Assembly (NCBI GenBank): GCA_023415515.1
Contig: JAEZKH010000025.1
Span: forward strand, 1 to 20,121
Direction of reading: 5' to 3'
Length of the DNA stretch: 20,121 bases
Source of the DNA: Actinomycetes bacterium
GTDB taxonomy: Bacteria > Actinomycetota > Actinomycetes > Mycobacteriales > Mycobacteriaceae
The notes under the pieces were generated by a model. That model was given only the letters and a program-made list of their open reading frames with translations, was not told the DNA's origin and did no database searches. Positions 6,651 to 13,903 of the stretch are shown here, in pieces. Position numbers and translations under genes: made by a program. Each line of letters opens with the position of its first letter. The first letter of the stretch is position 1.

Positions 6651-6690
6651 AATCCAACAAAACGCAACTATATCCAACAGATTCCAATTC
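6651..6690. promoter_or_regulatory. Four tandem decamers with CCAAC-like cores, probable DeoR-family operator
   Basis: Consecutive 10-bp units AATCCAACAA, AACGCAACTA, TATCCAACAG and ATTCCAATTC place CCAAC, GCAAC, CCAAC, CCAAT at 6654, 6664, 6674 and 6684, an exact 10-bp step. Such helically phased direct repeats suit a DeoR-family repressor, which this cluster encodes. The array covers the aldolase -10 and lies between both transcription units. Confidence 0.6.
6667..6672 (-). promoter_or_regulatory. -10 element TATAGT for the aldolase-SDR unit
   Basis: On the minus strand TATAGT lies about 25 nt upstream of the Shine-Dalgarno GAAGGA, predicting an RNA start near 6660 and a leader of about 32 nt. 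The -35 is poor (TGGCAG at a 17-bp spacing). The decamer array covers it. For the opposite direction a TTGACA at 6643-6648 exists but its -10 partner is weak. Confidence 0.45.
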
Positions 6691-6711
6691 TGCCAGGGTG
6701 TCAGGAGCGCG

Positions 6712-7962
6712 ATGGACGGCACACTGTTCGTCGGCCTCGACGTCGGGACCACCAGCAGTAAGGCGGTCGTGTTCACTCGCGACGGCGAACCGGTATCCGC
6801 CGGACGGGCCGCCACGCCGTGGACGACGACGGTGACCGGCGCCGAACTCGACGCGATCGCCCTGCTCCGAGCCGCCATCTCAGCAGTGGCCGATGCACTC
6901 ACCGAATGCCCACCCGGGCCCGTCGGCGGCCTCGGCGTGGCAAGCATCGCCGAGTCAGGCGTGCTGCTCGACCGCAGCGGCGCCCCGGTCGCGCCGGTGG
7001 TGGCATGGCATGACACCCGCGACAGGGCCGAACTGGAGAGCCTGCGCTGCGCGTTTGCCGCAGAGGAATTTTCGGCGACCACCGGGTTGCCGCTGCGACA
7101 GCAGTGGTCACTGACCAAGCACCGCTGGCTCATCGACAACATCCCCTCGGCGACACGCGCCGTCCGCAGGCTGAACGTCGCGGAGTGGATCGTGCGCGGA
7201 CTAGGGGGCCACGAGGCGACCGAACAGTCGCTCGCGTCCCGCACGGGTTGGCTGCGCCTCGCCGAGCGCGACTGGTGGGACGACACCCTGCAATGGTCCG
7301 GCGCCAACCGGTCGCTGATGCCCGAAATAGTCACGGCAGGAACATCTTTGGGACAGGTGTCGGACGATGTCGGGCTGCCGCGGTTGACCGGCGCGGTGCT
7401 CACCGTCGCGGGTCACGACCACCAGGCGGCCGCCATCGGGGCCGGGGCCGACGGGCCCGGCGACGAACTCGACTCGTGCGGCAGCGCCGAGGCACTCGTC
7501 CGAACCATCAGCCCTGGCCTGCCCGGCGACGTCGTCGCACAGCTCGCCGACGCGGGCATCACCACCGGCTGGCACGCCGTCGCCGACCACTGGTGTCTGC
7601 TCGGCGCAACCCAGGGCGGACTGGACCTGCACCGCGTCCTCGCCCGGCTCGGCACGGACATCGCCGATCTGCCCGCACTGGACGCCGAGGCGGTCGCCGT
7701 GGCGCCCCAACCGAATGACAGTCGCGCCCACGTATGGCGCGCCGCGCTGGAACACGTCACCGAGCAGGCCGCCGAGATCCACGACGCGATGACCGCCGTC
7801 AGCGGAACGCACCACCGGTTGGTCGTCACGGGCGGGTGGTCGCGAAGCGCAGGCCTTCTCGAGGTGAAACGGCGTCGCTTCGGAGACTTCGTGCTGTCGG
7901 GTGTCGACGAGGCCGGCGCGCGCGGCGCGGCGCTGCTGGCGGCCAGGGCGGCGGCGTCATGA
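6712..7962 (+). CDS. FGGY-family carbohydrate kinase
   Basis: A 416-residue sugar kinase of the FGGY (hexokinase/actin ATPase) fold, which phosphorylates a ketose or polyol with ATP. Visible motifs are phosphate-1 FVGLDVGTTSSKAVV (6-20), the catalytic-base region VAGHDHQAAAIGAG (start of the second domain), DSCGSAEALVR, and the adenosine motif VVTGGWSRSAGLLEVKRR near the C-terminus. It is shorter than most xylulo- or glycerol kinases (about 480-520). The start is ATG 6712, preceded by AGGAG (6703-6707, 4-nt spacing); the open frame before it has no family similarity. The stop overlaps the DeoR start by ATGA (7959-7962), so the two are translationally coupled. With PfkB and the aldolase it probably gives ketose monophosphate, then bisphosphate, then trioses. 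The substrate is not determined. Confidence 0.85.
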   Translation: MDGTLFVGLDVGTTSSKAVVFTRDGEPVSAGRAATPWTTTVTGAELDAIALLRAAISAVADALTECPPGPVGGLGVASIAESGVLLDRSGAPVAPVVAWHDTRDRAELESLRCAFAAEEFSATTGLPLRQQWSLTKHRWLIDNIPSATRAVRRLNVAEWIVRGLGGHEATEQSLASRTGWLRLAERDWWDDTLQWSGANRSLMPEIVTAGTSLGQVSDDVGLPRLTGAVLTVAGHDHQAAAIGAGADGPGDELDSCGSAEALVRTISPGLPGDVVAQLADAGITTGWHAVADHWCLLGATQGGLDLHRVLARLGTDIADLPALDAEAVAVAPQPNDSRAHVWRAALEHVTEQAAEIHDAMTAVSGTHHRLVVTGGWSRSAGLLEVKRRRFGDFVLSGVDEAGARGAALLAARAAAS

Positions 7963-8723
7963 CCCCATACGCCGACCAACGCAAGAACCACATCCTCGGC
8001 CGACTTCGCAGCAGCGGCCGCGTCGACGCGGTGGAAGTGGCCGAATACCTCGGCGTCACAGGGGAAACGATCCGCAAGGACCTGATCGCACTCGAGCGTC
8101 AAGGCCTGCTGCGCCGGGTGCACGGCGGCGCGCTGCCCGTCCAGTCGCTGGCCTTCGAGCCCGCCGTCGAGACGAGGACACAGCAGGCGTCGGAGAAGGC
8201 CCGCATCGCGGCGGCCGCCTTGGCGCATCTACCCGAAAAGGGCTCGGTGCTCATCGACGCCGGGTCCACGACCGCCAAGTTGGCCGAGTTGTTTCCCGGG
8301 GACCGGGACTTGACCGTATACACGAATTCGCTGCCTCTGGCGATGTCGCTGCTGACCCGGCCGCGGCTGACCGTTTTCACCCTCGGCGGCAGGCTACGCA
8401 GCATCACATTCGCCGAAGTCGGCGACTGGGCGGCGCGGGCGCTCGCCGAGATCAACGTCGACGTCGCGTTTCTCGGGACCAACGGCATCTCGATCGACCG
8501 CGGGCTCACCACTCCCGACCCGGCCGAGGCGGCCGTCAAACGGCTGATGGTGGACTGCGCCGCCAAGCGTGTGCTGCTGGCCGACCACAGCAAGTTCGGC
8601 GCCGTCAAGGGCACCAAGCACGCCGACCTCGGCGACATCGACGTGCTGATCAGCGACAGCGGGCTGACCGAGCACCAGTACGCGCAATTACGCACCGCCG
8701 GAATCGAAGTGGAACGAGCATGA
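7959..8723 (+). CDS. DeoR/GlpR-family transcriptional regulator
   Basis: A 254-residue regulator. The N-terminal winged helix-turn-helix runs over residues 5-60 (QRKNHILGRLRSSGRVDAVE, VAEYLGVTGETIRKDLIALE, LLRRVHGGA). The C-terminal sugar-phosphate sensor has DAGSTT (100-105), TNSL (122-125), LGGRLR (142-147), GTNGIS (173-178) and LADHSKFG (207-214). Members are usually repressors released by a phosphorylated sugar, here probably the product of one of the flanking kinases. It starts by a 4-bp overlap with the FGGY kinase and ends by a 4-bp overlap with PfkB, so its amount is tied to its own operon. The 10-bp phased repeats at 6651-6690 are the likely target. Confidence 0.9.
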   Translation: MTPYADQRKNHILGRLRSSGRVDAVEVAEYLGVTGETIRKDLIALERQGLLRRVHGGALPVQSLAFEPAVETRTQQASEKARIAAAALAHLPEKGSVLIDAGSTTAKLAELFPGDRDLTVYTNSLPLAMSLLTRPRLTVFTLGGRLRSITFAEVGDWAARALAEINVDVAFLGTNGISIDRGLTTPDPAEAAVKRLMVDCAAKRVLLADHSKFGAVKGTKHADLGDIDVLISDSGLTEHQYAQLRTAGIEVERA

Positions 8724-9649
8724 TCGTCACGCTCACGCCGAATCCGAGCGTCGACCGCACCGTGTTCGTCGATGACATCGTGCTCGGCTCGGTCAACCGA
8801 AGCCAACGCAGCCGCAGCGAACCCAGCGGCAAGGGCGTCAACGTCGCGCTCGCACTGCACGCGCACAAGATGCCGGTGCGCGCCGTTCTCCCCGCGGGCG
8901 GATCCGTTGGTGCACAGCTGCACCAGATGTTGGCCGCGGCGGGCCTGGACACCATCGTCGTGCCCATCACGGGCGAGATTCGCAGCAACATCAGCCTCAC
9001 CGAGCCGAACGGCGTCGTCACAAAGATCAACGAGGCAGGTCCGCGGTTGACCGCAGAAGAAGCCGAGCAGCTGCTGGCAGCCGTCGATGCGCAGCTGTCG
9101 GGCGCGCGGTGGCTGGTCTGCGCCGGCAGCCTTGCCGCCGACATGCCGGTTGGCTGGTATCGCGACGCGATCGAGCTCGGACATCGCCGCGGGGTCACCG
9201 TCGCCGTCGACACCTCTGGACAGGCGCTGGCCGAAAGCCTCTCCGCCGAGCCTGATCTGGTGAAGCCCAATCTGCACGAGCTCGCCGAACTGACCGGCCG
9301 GTGCCCGCAGACTCTCGGTGAGGTCATCGAAGCAGCGCAGGAGGTGCGCCGCCACGGCGCCCGCGCCGTACTGGCCAGCCTCGGCGCCGACGGTGCCGTT
9401 CTCGTCGACACAGCGGGAGCAGTGTGGGGGCGAGCGCCGGTGCCCCGGGTCGTCAGCACCGTCGGAGCAGGCGACGCGATGCTGGCCGGGTACCTGAGCT
9501 GTCCGTGTGACCGAAGCGAAGCGTTGGCCACCGCACTGCGCTGGGCCGCAGCGGCCGTCCAGCACGAAGGAACGCTGTTCTCGCCCGACGTGTCCGACGC
9601 CGAGGTGACGGTCAGCACCACGATCGATTGCAACAGGAGGTTGGCGTGA
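8720..9649 (+). CDS. PfkB-family kinase, 1-phosphofructokinase / tagatose-6-phosphate kinase type
   Basis: The 309-residue protein shows the LacC/FruK signature: VTLTPNPSVDRTVFVD at the N-terminus, SGKGVNVA (36-43), KPNLHEL (182-188) and the anion-hole motif VGAGDAM (248-254) with catalytic Asp252. Such enzymes add the second phosphate to a ketose monophosphate, giving fructose- or tagatose-1,6-bisphosphate. That product is what the divergent class II aldolase would cleave. The start ATG 8720 overlaps the DeoR stop (ATGA), and the stop at 9649 overlaps the GTG of the zinc dehydrogenase, so it is the third gene of a four-gene coupled operon. Which position is phosphorylated cannot be read from the sequence. 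Confidence 0.9.
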   Translation: MIVTLTPNPSVDRTVFVDDIVLGSVNRSQRSRSEPSGKGVNVALALHAHKMPVRAVLPAGGSVGAQLHQMLAAAGLDTIVVPITGEIRSNISLTEPNGVVTKINEAGPRLTAEEAEQLLAAVDAQLSGARWLVCAGSLAADMPVGWYRDAIELGHRRGVTVAVDTSGQALAESLSAEPDLVKPNLHELAELTGRCPQTLGEVIEAAQEVRRHGARAVLASLGADGAVLVDTAGAVWGRAPVPRVVSTVGAGDAMLAGYLSCPCDRSEALATALRWAAAAVQHEGTLFSPDVSDAEVTVSTTIDCNRRLA

Positions 9650-10725
9650 GCGCGACGATGCAGGCCGTTGTCATCCACGGCCGCGAGGATTACCGCCTCG
9701 AGCGGATACCCGTGCCGACCCCGGGGCCCGGCGAAGCACTGGTGCGAGTGCAGGCCGTCGGGATATGCGCCAGCGACCTCAAGTGCTATCACGGCGCACC
9801 GATGTACTGGGGCGACGGGCCGGTCCCGCCGAACGTCGACCTGCTGGTGACTCCTGGACACGAGTTCGTCGGCGAGATCGTCGCCGTCGACGATCTCGGC
9901 AGGCAGCGGTGGGGCGTCGACATCGGCGACCGCGTCGTCGCCGAGCAGATCGTGCCGTGCTGGAAGTGCCGGTTCTGCCGTCGCGGCCAGTACTGGATGT
10001 GCGCGCCGCACAGCATCTTCGGATTCCGCCGCACGACCAACGGCGCGATGGCGGAGTACATGATCTATCCCGCTGACGCGATCGTGCACAAGGTGTCGGC
10101 CGACGTGCCCGCCGCACACGCCGCGTTCGCCGAACCGCTGTCGTGTGCGCTGCACGCAGTGGAGCGGGCGTCGATCGCCTTCGGCGATGTCGTGGTGGTC
10201 GCCGGGTGCGGGCCGATCGGGCTTGGCATGGTCTCGGGTGCGCGCGCGAAGAGCCCGGCACATGTGATCGCGCTCGACCGCGTCGCCGCCAAGCTCGACC
10301 TTGCCGCCGCATGCGGCGCCGACATCACACTGAACATCGCCACCGACGATGTCGAGGCGGTGGTGCGGGACCTCACCGAGGGTTACGGCGCCGACGTCTA
10401 TCTCGACGCCACCGGCCATCCGTCCGCTGTTCCGCAGGGGCTCAACCTGTTACGCAAGCTTGGCCGCTACGTCGAGTACGGGGTCTTCGGTGCGCCTGTC
10501 ACCGTGGACTGGACGGTCATCAGCGACGTGAAGGAACTCGACGTGCTCGGCGCCCACCTCGGCCCGTACTGCTGGCCGACGGCGATCTCCATGATCGAGG
10601 CAAAAGCCCTTCCGCTCGACCGCATCTGCACCCACCAACTGCCGCTGTCCGAGTTTCGCGACGGCATCGATCTGGTGGGCCGCGGCGATCGGTCCGTGAA
10701 AGTGAGCCTGCTGCCGCATCCGTAG
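9646..10725 (+). CDS. Zinc-dependent medium-chain dehydrogenase (polyol/sorbitol dehydrogenase type)
   Basis: A 359-residue MDR enzyme, probably oxidising a polyol to a ketose with NAD(P). Catalytic zinc ligands are Cys41 (GICASD) and His72-Glu73 (GHEF); structural zinc ligands are Cys105, Cys108, Cys111 and Cys119 (CWKCRFCRRGQYWMC). The Rossmann motif is GCGPIGLG and the second strand ends ALDRV, with Asp favouring NAD. The start is GTG 9646, five bases after a perfect AGGAGG (9635-9640), and it overlaps the PfkB stop by GTGA. The upstream TTG at 9628 and the ATG at 9658 are alternatives. It is the last gene of the operon and would supply the ketose to the FGGY kinase. Related families include sorbitol, galactitol and threitol dehydrogenases. 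Confidence 0.88.
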   Translation: MSATMQAVVIHGREDYRLERIPVPTPGPGEALVRVQAVGICASDLKCYHGAPMYWGDGPVPPNVDLLVTPGHEFVGEIVAVDDLGRQRWGVDIGDRVVAEQIVPCWKCRFCRRGQYWMCAPHSIFGFRRTTNGAMAEYMIYPADAIVHKVSADVPAAHAAFAEPLSCALHAVERASIAFGDVVVVAGCGPIGLGMVSGARAKSPAHVIALDRVAAKLDLAAACGADITLNIATDDVEAVVRDLTEGYGADVYLDATGHPSAVPQGLNLLRKLGRYVEYGVFGAPVTVDWTVISDVKELDVLGAHLGPYCWPTAISMIEAKALPLDRICTHQLPLSEFRDGIDLVGRGDRSVKVSLLPHP

Positions 10726-10810
10726 GCGTACGTGCTCATCGCACTCGGGATGTCGGTTCCGACGGCGTTGATCTCGGCGAGTCGGTGAGCCTGCGCCGTG
10801 GTGCGGCGCC

Positions 10811-10816
10811 TATCCT
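10811..10816 (+). promoter_or_regulatory. -10 element TATCCT for leaderless rnhA
   Basis: TATCCT is followed by six bases (CTGCCC) and then the ATG at 10823; no Shine-Dalgarno is present. This is the same TANNNT-N6-ATG geometry as at 1808 and 16239. The 97 bp after the dehydrogenase stop show no obvious terminator. Confidence 0.55.
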
Positions 10817-10822
10817 CTGCCC

Positions 10823-11299
10823 ATGACGGACGACGTCGTGGTCATCCACACCGACGGCGGCTGCCGACCCAATCCGGGACCCGGCGGCTGGGGTGCTGTG
10901 CTGCGCATGCGCGAGCATGTCCGCGAGATGTGCGGCGGCGAGTCCGGTCAGACCAGCAACAACCGCATGGAGTTGACGGCGCCGATCATGGCGCTCGAGG
11001 CGCTCACCCGGCCGGTGACGGTGCACCTGTACACCGACAGCACGTACGTCCGCAACGGCATCACGAAGTGGGTGTTCGGCTGGGAGCGCAACGGCTGGAT
11101 GACCGCCGCCAAACAGCCGGTCAAGAACGCCGACCTCTGGCGACGACTCCAAATCGCCTGCGCACGCCACCAAGTCGAGTGGTTCTGGGTCAAGGGGCAC
11201 TCGGGCGTCGGTGACAACGAGTGGGCCGACCAGCTTGCGACCCGCGGTATGCAGGAAGCCCTCGCAAGCCCGGGTCGCGACGGTCGAGCGGCGAGCTAA
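10823..11299 (+). CDS. rnhA: Ribonuclease HI
   Basis: The 158-residue enzyme cuts the RNA strand of RNA-DNA hybrids (R-loops, primers). All catalytic residues are in place: Asp11 (HTDGGCRPNPGPGGWG), Glu50 (NNRMELTA), Asp72 (LYTDSTYV), His126 (VKGHSG) and Asp136 (DNEWAD). The tryptophan-rich basic handle region KWVFGWERNGWMTAAKQPVKN (about 82-102) is present, as in the E. coli type. Length is that of stand-alone RNase HI, not the bifunctional RNase HI-CobC form. It is transcribed from its own probable leaderless promoter and its stop overlaps the stop of the convergent ABM gene. In M. smegmatis the stand-alone rnhA is, as far as I recall, MSMEG_5562. Confidence 0.97.
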   Translation: MTDDVVVIHTDGGCRPNPGPGGWGAVLRMREHVREMCGGESGQTSNNRMELTAPIMALEALTRPVTVHLYTDSTYVRNGITKWVFGWERNGWMTAAKQPVKNADLWRRLQIACARHQVEWFWVKGHSGVGDNEWADQLATRGMQEALASPGRDGRAAS

Positions 11300-11604
11300 G
11301 TCGGGTCCCTCGGCCGCAGCACCTCCACCTGCCTTCCGGTCAGCAGCGGCCGAACCCGTCCGACGACGATCTCCTGGTAATGCGGCGAGGCGACATGCGC
11401 TTCGAGTGCCTCGTCGTCGCGGTATCGCTCGATCAGCACCAGGGCGGTCTCGTCGGTCAAGCTCCGAAATGCCTCGTAGCCAAGGCATCCGGGCTCAGCC
11501 AGCGACTGCGGGACGAGCTCTTCGATGCTCGCCAGCACGGTGTTCATCGCGTCTCCGGTGGTCTGCCAATGGGCGACGACCACGACAGGCGCTCCGTCGC
11601 TCAT
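11296..11604 (-). CDS. Antibiotic biosynthesis monooxygenase (ABM) domain protein
   Basis: A 102-residue protein with a dimeric ferredoxin-like fold pattern: VVVVAHWQTTGDAMNTVLASIEEL, SLAEPGCLGYEAFRSL, ALVLIERYRDDEALEAHVASPHY. The sequence EPGCLGYE and the final ERY-DEALEAH-SPHYQ helix are typical of quinol monooxygenase-like (YgiN/ABM) proteins. They act on quinones or aromatic compounds without bound metal or flavin, but many members have no known substrate. ATG 11604 overlaps the stop of the DJ-1/PfpI gene by four bases, so the two are coupled. Its own TAG (11298-11296) overlaps the rnhA TAA (11297-11299) on the opposite strand. Confidence 0.85.
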   Translation of the reverse strand: MSDGAPVVVVAHWQTTGDAMNTVLASIEELVPQSLAEPGCLGYEAFRSLTDETALVLIERYRDDEALEAHVASPHYQEIVVGRVRPLLTGRQVEVLRPRDPT

Positions 11605-12278
11605 CGATCTGCCTCGAGGGCTTGAACCAGGGCTTCGCCGATCGCCGTGCCGGACTGCGGATTCTGACCCGTGATGAGTCGGCCGTCGACGACGACCTTG
11701 GAATGCCACGGTTGCGTCGCTTCGTAGAGCGCGCCTTCCCCCCGAAGCGCGGCTTCGAGGTCGAACGGAACGTCTTCGTCGGCGTAGCCGTCTTCTTCCG
11801 CCCACGAGAACGACGTCAGCCTTCGACCCTTGACCAGCGGTGAACCGTCGTCCACCCGCACGCCGAGAAAGGCCGAGGGGCCGTGACACACCGCGGCGAC
11901 GATCATCCCCGCGTCCCAGGCCCTGGTGACGGTCGACTGCACCTCGGGGTTGCCGGTGATGTCGACCATCGGGCCGAGGCCGCCGGGGAAGAACACGGCG
12001 TCGTAGTCGGTGACATCGACTTCGGACAGCTTGCGACTGCGCGAGAGACGGCGGTAGGCCTTGCTGTCGAGAAAGGCGGTCTGCTCCTCGTCGTCGGCGT
12101 CGAAGCCGTCCTCGGGAGGCTTACCGCCCTGCGGGGACGCGAACTCGACGGCAATACCTGCGCGGTCGAGGACCCGCACGGGGTGTGCGATCTCGGGGAA
12201 GAAGAATCCCGTCGCCCGGTTGTGCGGCCCGATCACGGCCGCGTTGGTCGCGACGAAGAGGACGTAGGGGACACTCAC
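11601..12278 (-). CDS. DJ-1/PfpI (class I glutamine amidotransferase-like) protein, Hsp31 type
   Basis: The 225-residue protein has the DJ-1/PfpI triad elements: Glu29 (FFFPEIAHP), Cys131-His132 in the nucleophile elbow AAVCHGPSAF (128-137), and FFPGGLGPM (96-104). Length and the insertion around 52-90 fit the Hsp31/YhbO-like amidotransferase-domain group, whose members include glyoxalase III, protein deglycase or chaperone activities. The start is GTG 12278, with GAGGAG (minus strand, 12290-12285) six bases upstream. A candidate -10 TATGGT lies at 12318-12313. It is the first gene of a pair with the ABM protein; together they could be a stress or electrophile-detoxification unit (inference). 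Confidence 0.87.
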   Translation of the reverse strand: MSVPYVLFVATNAAVIGPHNRATGFFFPEIAHPVRVLDRAGIAVEFASPQGGKPPEDGFDADDEEQTAFLDSKAYRRLSRSRKLSEVDVTDYDAVFFPGGLGPMVDITGNPEVQSTVTRAWDAGMIVAAVCHGPSAFLGVRVDDGSPLVKGRRLTSFSWAEEDGYADEDVPFDLEAALRGEGALYEATQPWHSKVVVDGRLITGQNPQSGTAIGEALVQALEADR

Positions 12279-12384
12279 GGCACGCTCCTCGCGCTGGGCT
12301 CGACGTCCTTGGACCATAGCCCCCGGCGACGCCGCGGCAGGGCGGAATATTTCGGACCGGGATGAGGTTCTTGGTCTCGCGGCA

Positions 12385-12407
12385 CTTATGTAACGTTGTT
12401 CCATAAG
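12385..12407. promoter_or_regulatory. TetR-type operator, inverted repeat CTTATGTAAC-N3-GTTCCATAAG
   Basis: Two 10-bp arms, nine of ten positions complementary, surround a 3-bp centre. It lies 27 bp upstream of the alpha/beta hydrolase start, over a TANNNT -10 candidate (TAACGT, 12391-12396). The TetR gene immediately downstream of the hydrolase is the obvious candidate for binding it. Confidence 0.6.
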
Positions 12408-12434
12408 CGAGTCGCCCAAGAGACAGGAACAGCT

Positions 12435-13235
12435 ATGACCAACGTCGTCTTCATCCACGGACTCTGGGTTTCCCACACCGCCTGGCAGCCGTGGATCGAC
12501 CACTTCGCCGCAAACGGCCACCACGCCATCGCCCCCGGATGGCCCGGCGAACACGACACGGCACAGCAGACCCGGCTACACGCGCCCGATCAAGCGGGGT
12601 ACGGCATCAACGAGTTGACCGACCACTTCGCCGAAATCCTCGACGAGTTCGACACTCCACCGGTCGTCATCGGGCACTCGTTCGGCGGCCTCATCGCCCA
12701 GAAGCTGCTGGGACAGAACAAGGCGTCCGCCGCGATCGCGATCGACCCCGCGCCCGTCAAGGGTGTCAAGCCCCTCCCCTTCGCTCAGTTGCGGTCGGCC
12801 TTCCCGGTTCTCGGCAACCCGCTCAACCGTGGCCGCGCCAAGGGCCTGACGCGCGAACAGTGGCGGTACGGCTTCGGTAACGCCTTGCCGATCGACGAGT
12901 CCGACGCACTATGGGAGCAGTGGGCGATTCCGTCGCCGGGCAAACCGTTGTTCGAGGCCGCGACGGCGAACTTCTCCGGTTCCTCACCCGCGAAGGTCGA
13001 CATCGCCAACGACGCCAGGGGACCGTTGCTGATCACCGGTGGCACCGCCGACCACACCGTGCCGTTGGTGTCGGCGAAGGCGGCTCACGGCCTCTACGAG
13101 AAATCCTCTGCGATAACGGATTTCCACGAGTTCTCCGGACGCGGACACTCGCTGACCATCGATCACGGGTGGCGCGACGTCGCTGACACTGCGCTCGCAT
13201 GGATGGCCCGGCGGCAGGCCGACACGCGCGCATGA
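12435..13235 (+). CDS. Alpha/beta hydrolase
   Basis: A 266-residue single-domain hydrolase. The oxyanion-hole motif is FIHGLW (6-11); the nucleophile elbow is GHSFGG with Ser82; Asp206 (GGTADHTVP) and His238 (SGRGHSL) complete the triad. It should cleave an ester, lactone or similar bond; the substrate is not predictable. The start is ATG 12435, with AGGAA (12425-12429) upstream. The open frame before it (from 12396) lies in the operator. The stop overlaps the ATG of the TetR gene by ATGA, so the two form an operon controlled by the palindrome at 12385-12407. It is divergent from the DJ-1/ABM pair, which may share that site. Confidence 0.88.
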   Translation: MTNVVFIHGLWVSHTAWQPWIDHFAANGHHAIAPGWPGEHDTAQQTRLHAPDQAGYGINELTDHFAEILDEFDTPPVVIGHSFGGLIAQKLLGQNKASAAIAIDPAPVKGVKPLPFAQLRSAFPVLGNPLNRGRAKGLTREQWRYGFGNALPIDESDALWEQWAIPSPGKPLFEAATANFSGSSPAKVDIANDARGPLLITGGTADHTVPLVSAKAAHGLYEKSSAITDFHEFSGRGHSLTIDHGWRDVADTALAWMARRQADTRA

Positions 13236-13819
13236 TGGCTCGTCGCCGCACCGCGAGCCAGCAGGTCTCGGCCGTGTTGTTGGACGCGGCCGAGGCCGTG
13301 CTGGACCGCGACGGCGTCGGCGGTGTCACGATCCGCGCCGTCGCACAGCATGCCTCGGTCTCACCGATGAGCGTCTACAACAGGTTCGGCAGCAAGGACG
13401 GGATGCTCGTCGCGCTGGCTATGCGGGCGTTGGATCAGCTCGCCGCGGCCATCGACGTGTCGGCGGACATCGAACCCAAGGAGCGATTCATTCTGGCCTG
13501 CCGAAACTATCGCGACTTCGCCATCCGCCATCCCGCCCGCTACTCGTTGATCTTCGGCGCAGGCACTCCGCTCGAAGACCAGGCATCAGACGTCGCACGC
13601 TCGGGGCGTGCCGTGTTCGACGTCCTGGTGGCGCTGATTCGGACGCTGAAAGTGTCTGACCGGAAACGAGACTTGCCAGAAGACGCTCAGATCGTCTGGA
13701 GTGCAGTTCACGGCGCGGTCACGATCGAGCAGGCCGGGATCGGCCAGACGCCCGACGCCGCGGACACTTTCGACCGCATGCTCAAGATGTTCGCGACCGG
13801 CTTCGCGCACGGCCGATGA
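13232..13819 (+). CDS. TetR-family transcriptional regulator (WHG-type C-terminal domain)
   Basis: A 195-residue repressor. Residues about 10-60 hold the TetR helix-turn-helix: VLLDAAEAVLDRDGVGGVTI, RAVAQHASVSPMSVYNRFGS, KDGMLVALAMRAL. The ligand domain has CRNYRDFAIRHPARYSLIFG (about 90-109), the pattern of the WHG group. ATG 13232 overlaps the hydrolase stop; the next codon is also ATG. The likely role is autorepression of the hydrolase-tetR operon via the palindrome at 12385-12407, released by a small ligand, perhaps the hydrolase substrate. The last gene of its unit, it ends 84 bp before the convergent ligD stop. Confidence 0.9.
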   Translation: MMARRRTASQQVSAVLLDAAEAVLDRDGVGGVTIRAVAQHASVSPMSVYNRFGSKDGMLVALAMRALDQLAAAIDVSADIEPKERFILACRNYRDFAIRHPARYSLIFGAGTPLEDQASDVARSGRAVFDVLVALIRTLKVSDRKRDLPEDAQIVWSAVHGAVTIEQAGIGQTPDAADTFDRMLKMFATGFAHGR

Positions 13820-13846
13820 CAATCGGCGACCTCCACGGCCGTCATG

Positions 13847-13872
13847 GGTTCGTCACGGCGCCACGTCGAACC
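13847..13872. terminator. Possible hairpin between tetR and ligD ends
   Basis: GGTTCG (13847-13852) pairs with CGAACC (13867-13872) around a 14-nt GC-rich loop. It lies in the 84-bp gap between convergent genes. There is no T-tract, so terminator function is only a possibility. The rest of this gap shows nothing recognisable. Confidence 0.25.
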
Positions 13873-13903
13873 GCGCGACTCGCCATCCCTCGTCGCTCGG
13901 GCA

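Noticed and set aside
5976..7403. 475-codon minus frame spanning the aldolase and FGGY kinase
   Set aside because: It crosses the divergent promoter and two genes with clear motifs; its sequence is low-complexity Ser/Arg-rich.
8099..10419. Long minus frames (488 and 589 codons) opposite DeoR, PfkB and the zinc dehydrogenase
   Set aside because: Antisense shadows; the plus genes have complete family motifs and coupled starts.
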